DNA of 7,420 nt. It comes from Sphingobium sp. (GTDB taxonomy: Bacteria > Pseudomonadota > Alphaproteobacteria > Sphingomonadales > Sphingomonadaceae). The first letter of the stretch is position 1, and the number at the start of each line of letters is the position of its first letter. Made by a program: the position numbers and the translations under genes. The DNA lies in contig NZ_QFOA01000112.1 of the NCBI RefSeq assembly GCF_003248505.1, positions 1-7,420 on the forward strand, given 5' to 3'. Shown piece after piece: positions 5,235-7,420 of this stretch. The notes beneath the pieces are model-generated. The model did no database searches and was not told where the DNA came from. It worked only from the letters and a program-made list of their open reading frames with translations.

Positions 5235-6186
5235 AGCGGCGGCCGGCAAGCCGGTCCATCTGTGCATCGACTTCCTCGGCCCGCTTGCGCTCGGCGTCGA
5301 AACGGGCGCGCCGCTCCTCCTCAGCGCGCATTCTCTCGGCGAGCGCTAGTGCCTCGGCCTCGCCGCGGAGCCTGAACAACACGGCCGGGCTTTTGTCCGT
5401 CGTCTCGGTCAGCTCCATCGCATAGTCGGGGAGCTGGTCGGCCTCGATCACCCGCCGAAGCATCCGGTTGAACTCCTTGGGCTGGGCATCGCTGCCGGTC
5501 TTGTCGCGAAGCACTTCTACCCGGCAAGTCCACCCACCGCGCTGCGTGCCGGCGTGCTTTCGCGCGATACGATAGAGCGCCCGCTCCAGCCCTCCGGAGA
5601 GCAGGAAATAGTCGGGGTGCATGGTGAGCAGCGACTTCTCGTTGACGATGCCCTCATAGACCCAATCCGAGAGGGTCAGCGTCATGCCGCGCGGCTGCTC
5701 CGTTTCGGCGTCGGTGTCGAAGGTCCAGCTGTCGAGCCAGTTGAAGCCAGCCTTCTGCCGGCGCTTCGTCGCGCGGATCGAAGTTGTGATCGAAGTCGTC
5801 TGGAGCCGGAGGAGCGCAGCTTGCAGCTCCTGATAGTCCCTGCCCCCTGTGCTGCGCTTGATCGCCCGCAGTAGGTCGTAGGGCGTGGTTGTCAGCGTGC
5901 GGGGCAGGTCGTTCAGCCCCTGCTGCTTCATGCGGTTGAGCGTGGACGCGGCCCATATCAGGATATCGGCGTCCCAGATTGTGGCCATGCCGTAGTCGGG
6001 AATGGCCTGGACGCGCACCCAGGCCTCGCCATCCGGGCTGCGATACTCGATCGGCTTCAGCCGCTTGCGCTTCTGGAGCGAGAAGAACGGGCGCTCCATG
6101 ACCTCCCGCTGGTCCTTGAGCGGAAGATCACCGAGCGCCGGAATGAACAGGTCGAACTCGGGATTGGGATCACGCCGCTTGCTCAC
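5233..6186 (-). CDS. repA: Replication initiator protein RepA (RPA family)
   Basis: The 317-residue plasmid initiator is expected to bind the iterons just past its own 3' end and open the origin. The N-terminal part has RPFFSLQKRKRLKPIEYRS (about 32-50) and YGMATIWDADILIWAAS (65-81). TPYDLLRAIKRSTGG (101-115) then leads into a helical stretch, giving the winged-helix core of RPA-family initiators of alpha- and betaproteobacterial plasmids. A strongly charged helix rich in Arg, Glu and Ala (about 275-317) forms the C-terminus and may be a coiled coil. The start is GTG at 6186, overlapping the upstream TGA (GTGA), so translation is probably coupled to the partition genes; only a weak AGG lies upstream. 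It is the last gene of a leftward parA-parB-repA operon. Membership in the initiator family is clear; DNA-binding specificity is inferred. Confidence 0.92.
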   Translation of the reverse strand: MSKRRDPNPEFDLFIPALGDLPLKDQREVMERPFFSLQKRKRLKPIEYRSPDGEAWVRVQAIPDYGMATIWDADILIWAASTLNRMKQQGLNDLPRTLTTTPYDLLRAIKRSTGGRDYQELQAALLRLQTTSITTSIRATKRRQKAGFNWLDSWTFDTDAETEQPRGMTLTLSDWVYEGIVNEKSLLTMHPDYFLLSGGLERALYRIARKHAGTQRGGWTCRVEVLRDKTGSDAQPKEFNRMLRRVIEADQLPDYAMELTETTDKSPAVLFRLRGEAEALALAERMRAEEERRARFDAERKRAEEVDAQMDRLAGRR

Positions 6187-6533
6187 GGCGCAAACCTGGT
6201 GTGTCCCCGCTGGACCAGATACTGGCGCAGCAACCGCTCGGTGATAACGGTAAGGGGCTCCCCGCCCTCCTCGACGCTGAGCTGGCGCAGTGTGCGGTGC
6301 ATGTCTTCGGGAATGTGGATCAGCACCGGCTTCTTGCCGGGATGGCTGCTGCGCCGGGCAGGTGCTGCCGGGGCCGACGTGTCCGCCGCACGCCGCGACC
6401 GACGCGGGACGGCAGGCTGCGGCGCGGGAGTTGCATCGGCAACGAGAGCCGATGCCGGTGCCGGTGCCGGTGCCGGTGCCTCGGGCTCGTCATCGAAGAT
6501 GCCGGCGAGCGCGGAAGTTTTCTTCGCCATCAT
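6183..6533 (-). CDS. parB: Ribbon-helix-helix partition partner (ParB/ParG-like)
   Basis: The 116-residue protein has two parts. Residues 1-66 are a Pro/Ala-rich, probably disordered tail with (AP) repeats at about 19-27 and a basic patch RRSRR at 44-48. Residues 67-109 look like a ribbon-helix-helix fold: strand KKPVLIHI, helix PEDMHRTLRQLSVEEGG, then PLTVITERLLRQYLVQRG. A flexible basic tail plus a DNA-binding RHH domain, encoded after a small ParA, matches type Ib partition partners such as ParG and omega. There the tail stimulates the ParA ATPase and the RHH binds centromere and operator. The obvious DNA targets are the 8-bp repeat arrays nearby. Start choice is between ATG 6533 and ATG 6530; GAGG upstream favours 6530 slightly. 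It overlaps parA by ATGA and repA by GTGA. The fold call is good; the partner role comes from context. Confidence 0.82.
   Translation of the reverse strand: MMAKKTSALAGIFDDEPEAPAPAPAPASALVADATPAPQPAVPRRSRRAADTSAPAAPARRSSHPGKKPVLIHIPEDMHRTLRQLSVEEGGEPLTVITERLLRQYLVQRGHTRFAP
6454..6480. repeat. Hexanucleotide tandem repeat in the parB tail
   Basis: GCCGGT is repeated perfectly four times from 6454, plus GCC. In the leftward reading it encodes the Ala-Pro run of the disordered ParB-like tail. Because six bases are two codons, slippage would lengthen or shorten the tail without a frameshift. Confidence 0.9.
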
Positions 6534-7183
6534 CCAACCTCGCTTACTTGCTTAGTCGTAAAGCCGCTTAGTCGCTTAGCCTCGTCATAGGCGGCGCGCA
6601 ACTCGGCCGCCGCCTTGCTGTCCGGATCCGTCTCGGCCGCCGTTCTGCCGAGCGGCGTGGCCTTGTAGAAATCCTTGCGGAAGTGGAGGCGGCTGTCGAA
6701 CATCGTCACGCCCTTCGCCGCGAAACCGGCATGGGCCTCCTGCCCCTCCCCGCCCTGATGCGGAACCTGCGTCAGTATAACGGCGAACGGCGTGCCTGCC
6801 TGCTGCACCTGCTTGACAGTCTGCAACACCGAATGAACGTCCAGCCCTCGCGGCGCGACAGGGATGATGACGAAATCCGCCTGCTCGGCTGCGAGCATGG
6901 CAATGTCCTTGGAGTTCGCCGGCGTGTCGATGATGATGAGGTCGATCTTGCCGCTGCTGCGCCCGCGCGAGACGTGGAGCGGCAGACCGGCAACGCTGCT
7001 GTCCTTCACCATCACGTCGTCGTCGTCGCGGCGTTCGGACCAGTAGAGCGCCGATCCTTGGCGATCGTCGGCATCGAGGATAACGACCGACGCCCCCTCC
7101 CGCGCCGCCTCGACGGCGAATCCGGTTGAGAGGGTGGTTTTGGATTGCCCGCCCTTTTGCGCGATGACGGCCCATACTTGCAT
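6530..7183 (-). CDS. parA: ParA partition ATPase, small type Ib-like
   Basis: The 217-residue Walker-type ATPase should position plasmid copies by patterning on nucleoid DNA. The deviant Walker A is KGGQSKTT (10-17); a Ser stands where the common KGGxGKT has Gly, but both lysines are kept. VVILDADDRQGSALYW (33-48) carries the Walker A' region and DLIIIDTPA (81-89) is Walker B. There is no N-terminal helix-turn-helix domain, so it belongs with small ParAs that leave operator binding to the partner protein. ATG 7183 has AGGAG at 7196-7192, eight bases upstream. The final codons (encoding about KRLSGFTTKQVSEVG) are also an 8-bp repeat array, an unusual dual use of sequence. It is first in the leftward parA-parB-repA operon and overlaps parB by four bases. 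Confidence 0.93.
   Translation of the reverse strand: MQVWAVIAQKGGQSKTTLSTGFAVEAAREGASVVILDADDRQGSALYWSERRDDDDVMVKDSSVAGLPLHVSRGRSSGKIDLIIIDTPANSKDIAMLAAEQADFVIIPVAPRGLDVHSVLQTVKQVQQAGTPFAVILTQVPHQGGEGQEAHAGFAAKGVTMFDSRLHFRKDFYKATPLGRTAAETDPDSKAAAELRAAYDEAKRLSGFTTKQVSEVG
6543..6582. repeat. Octad array II: five 8-bp units inside the 3' end of parA
   Basis: In exact 8-bp phase the + strand reads CTTACTTG, CTTAGTCG, TAAAGCCG, CTTAGTCG, CTTAGCCT. Units 2 and 4 are identical, unit 3 is the TAAA variant, and the order copies the array upstream of parA. It lies about 10 bases before the parB start, within parA codons. Likely role: second centromere or operator site for the RHH protein. No promoter-like pair was seen here. 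Confidence 0.8.
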
Positions 7184-7194
7184 AGCTGCTGCTC

Positions 7195-7262
7195 CTACTA
7201 AGCGGCTAAGCGACTTATGGAGCTTAGCCGCTTAGTCGTAAAGGGTCTTAGTCGCTTAGCCA
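7195..7262. promoter_or_regulatory. parS: Octad array I: candidate parS centromere and par operator
   Basis: Five 8-bp units run rightward from 7223: CTTAGCCG, CTTAGTCG, TAAAGGGT, CTTAGTCG, CTTAGCCA. Three more run in the opposite orientation at 7195-7218 (on the minus strand ATAAGTCG, CTTAGCCG, CTTAGTAG). The two arms create a perfect 14-bp inverted repeat, 7197-7210 against 7223-7236, with a 12-base spacer. Tandem short repeats in mixed orientation upstream of a small parA are the known binding pattern of RHH partition proteins (for example the 7-bp heptads bound by omega). Binding here would both tether the plasmid and repress the operon. Confidence 0.82.
7214..7242 (-). promoter_or_regulatory. 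Candidate promoter of the parA-parB-repA operon, embedded in the octads
   Basis: Reading leftward, TTTACG (7242-7237) and CATAAG (7219-7214) are separated by exactly 17 bases. Each matches four of six positions of the sigma-70 -35 and -10 consensus. Transcription would start near 7207, leaving a leader of about 24 bases that holds the AGGAG of parA. Both hexamers lie within octad units, so a bound ParB-like protein would block them. The match is modest, so this is a candidate only. Confidence 0.4.
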
Positions 7263-7375
7263 TGTTCGTCTTCAGTTCCGTCGCCGACCGGATCGTGGCG
7301 CATCGGGCCGCGCCCCTCAACCGGGGGGCATAAAAAAGCTGGGGGTGACGGTGCTGATCCGGTAGCTTTAGGAGC

Positions 7376-7420
7376 ATGTCGAAACCGGCTCTGCTTGTCG
7401 CTTACCGTCTGAAGGTCGGC
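7376..7420 (+). CDS. Start of an unrecognised rightward gene, truncated by the window
   Basis: ATG 7376 is preceded by AGGAG (7370-7374) and opens a frame to the window end: MSKPALLVAYRLKVG, 15 codons. It is divergent from parA across about 190 bases. Too little is visible to name a family. The spacer 7263-7375 holds a GC-rich inverted repeat (7312-7329) and a distant 8-bp inverted pair (7287-7294 / 7356-7363) but no clear promoter. Confidence 0.5.
   Translation, partial: MSKPALLVAYRLKVG

Noticed and set aside
7312..7329. GC-rich inverted repeat followed by ATAAAAAA, considered as an intrinsic terminator
   Set aside because: On the + strand the tail is A-rich rather than T-rich, and on the minus strand the T-run precedes the stem, so neither direction gives a terminator.
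7287..7363. 8-bp inverted pair ACCGGATC / GATCCGGT 61 bases apart before the rightmost gene
   Set aside because: Too far apart and too short to distinguish from chance in GC-rich sequence; no second copy supports an operator.

Overview
The window looks like the backbone of a conjugative plasmid (or an integrated derivative) from a GC-rich alphaproteobacterium. The closest fit is a sphingomonad (Sphingomonas, Sphingobium or Novosphingobium type). This rests on protein style and gene order: a Ti-type divergent traA / traC-traD-traG layout, an RPA-family RepA, and high-GC codon use throughout. No chromosomal housekeeping gene, tRNA, rRNA, CRISPR array or insertion sequence was seen.

Left region, 1-4662 (transfer). 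A relaxase gene of the MobA/MobL-TraA type reads leftward off the window edge. A 136-bp divergent spacer separates it from a rightward operon and carries a probable oriT: a small hairpin followed by a sequence nearly identical, from memory, to the RSF1010-type nick site. The rightward operon is a 17-residue-repeat beta protein, traC, traD, a SIMPL-domain lipoprotein, a small VbhA-antitoxin-like protein, and the coupling protein traG. From traC onward the genes overlap or sit within 26 nt of each other. Three genes that are not part of the classical traC-traD-traG set are thus embedded among transfer genes.

Middle, 4663-5232 (origin). This gene-free stretch of about 570 bp lies between two convergent operons. 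It holds four short hairpins, an AT-rich stretch with four GTTAA repeats, six iterons sharing the core GGTGKGTGAWACCCCG, and a perfect consensus DnaA box. The last iteron runs into the repA stop codon. This is very likely oriV.

Right, 5233-7262 (partition and replication, leftward operon). parA, a ribbon-helix-helix partner gene (parB/parG-like) and repA are joined by ATGA and GTGA overlaps, so partition and replication are probably translationally coupled. Two nearly matching arrays of five 8-bp units (typically CTTAGTCG/CTTAGCCG) lie upstream of parA and inside the 3' end of parA. They are the best candidates for the centromere (parS) and operator. The upstream array also forms a 14-bp inverted repeat and covers a plausible promoter.

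Right edge, 7263-7420. About 110 bp of spacer with no convincing signal, then the first 15 codons of an unrecognised rightward gene.

Together the genes give relaxase processing at oriT, delivery through TraG to a type IV secretion channel encoded outside the window, iteron-controlled replication by RepA, and type Ib-like active partition.
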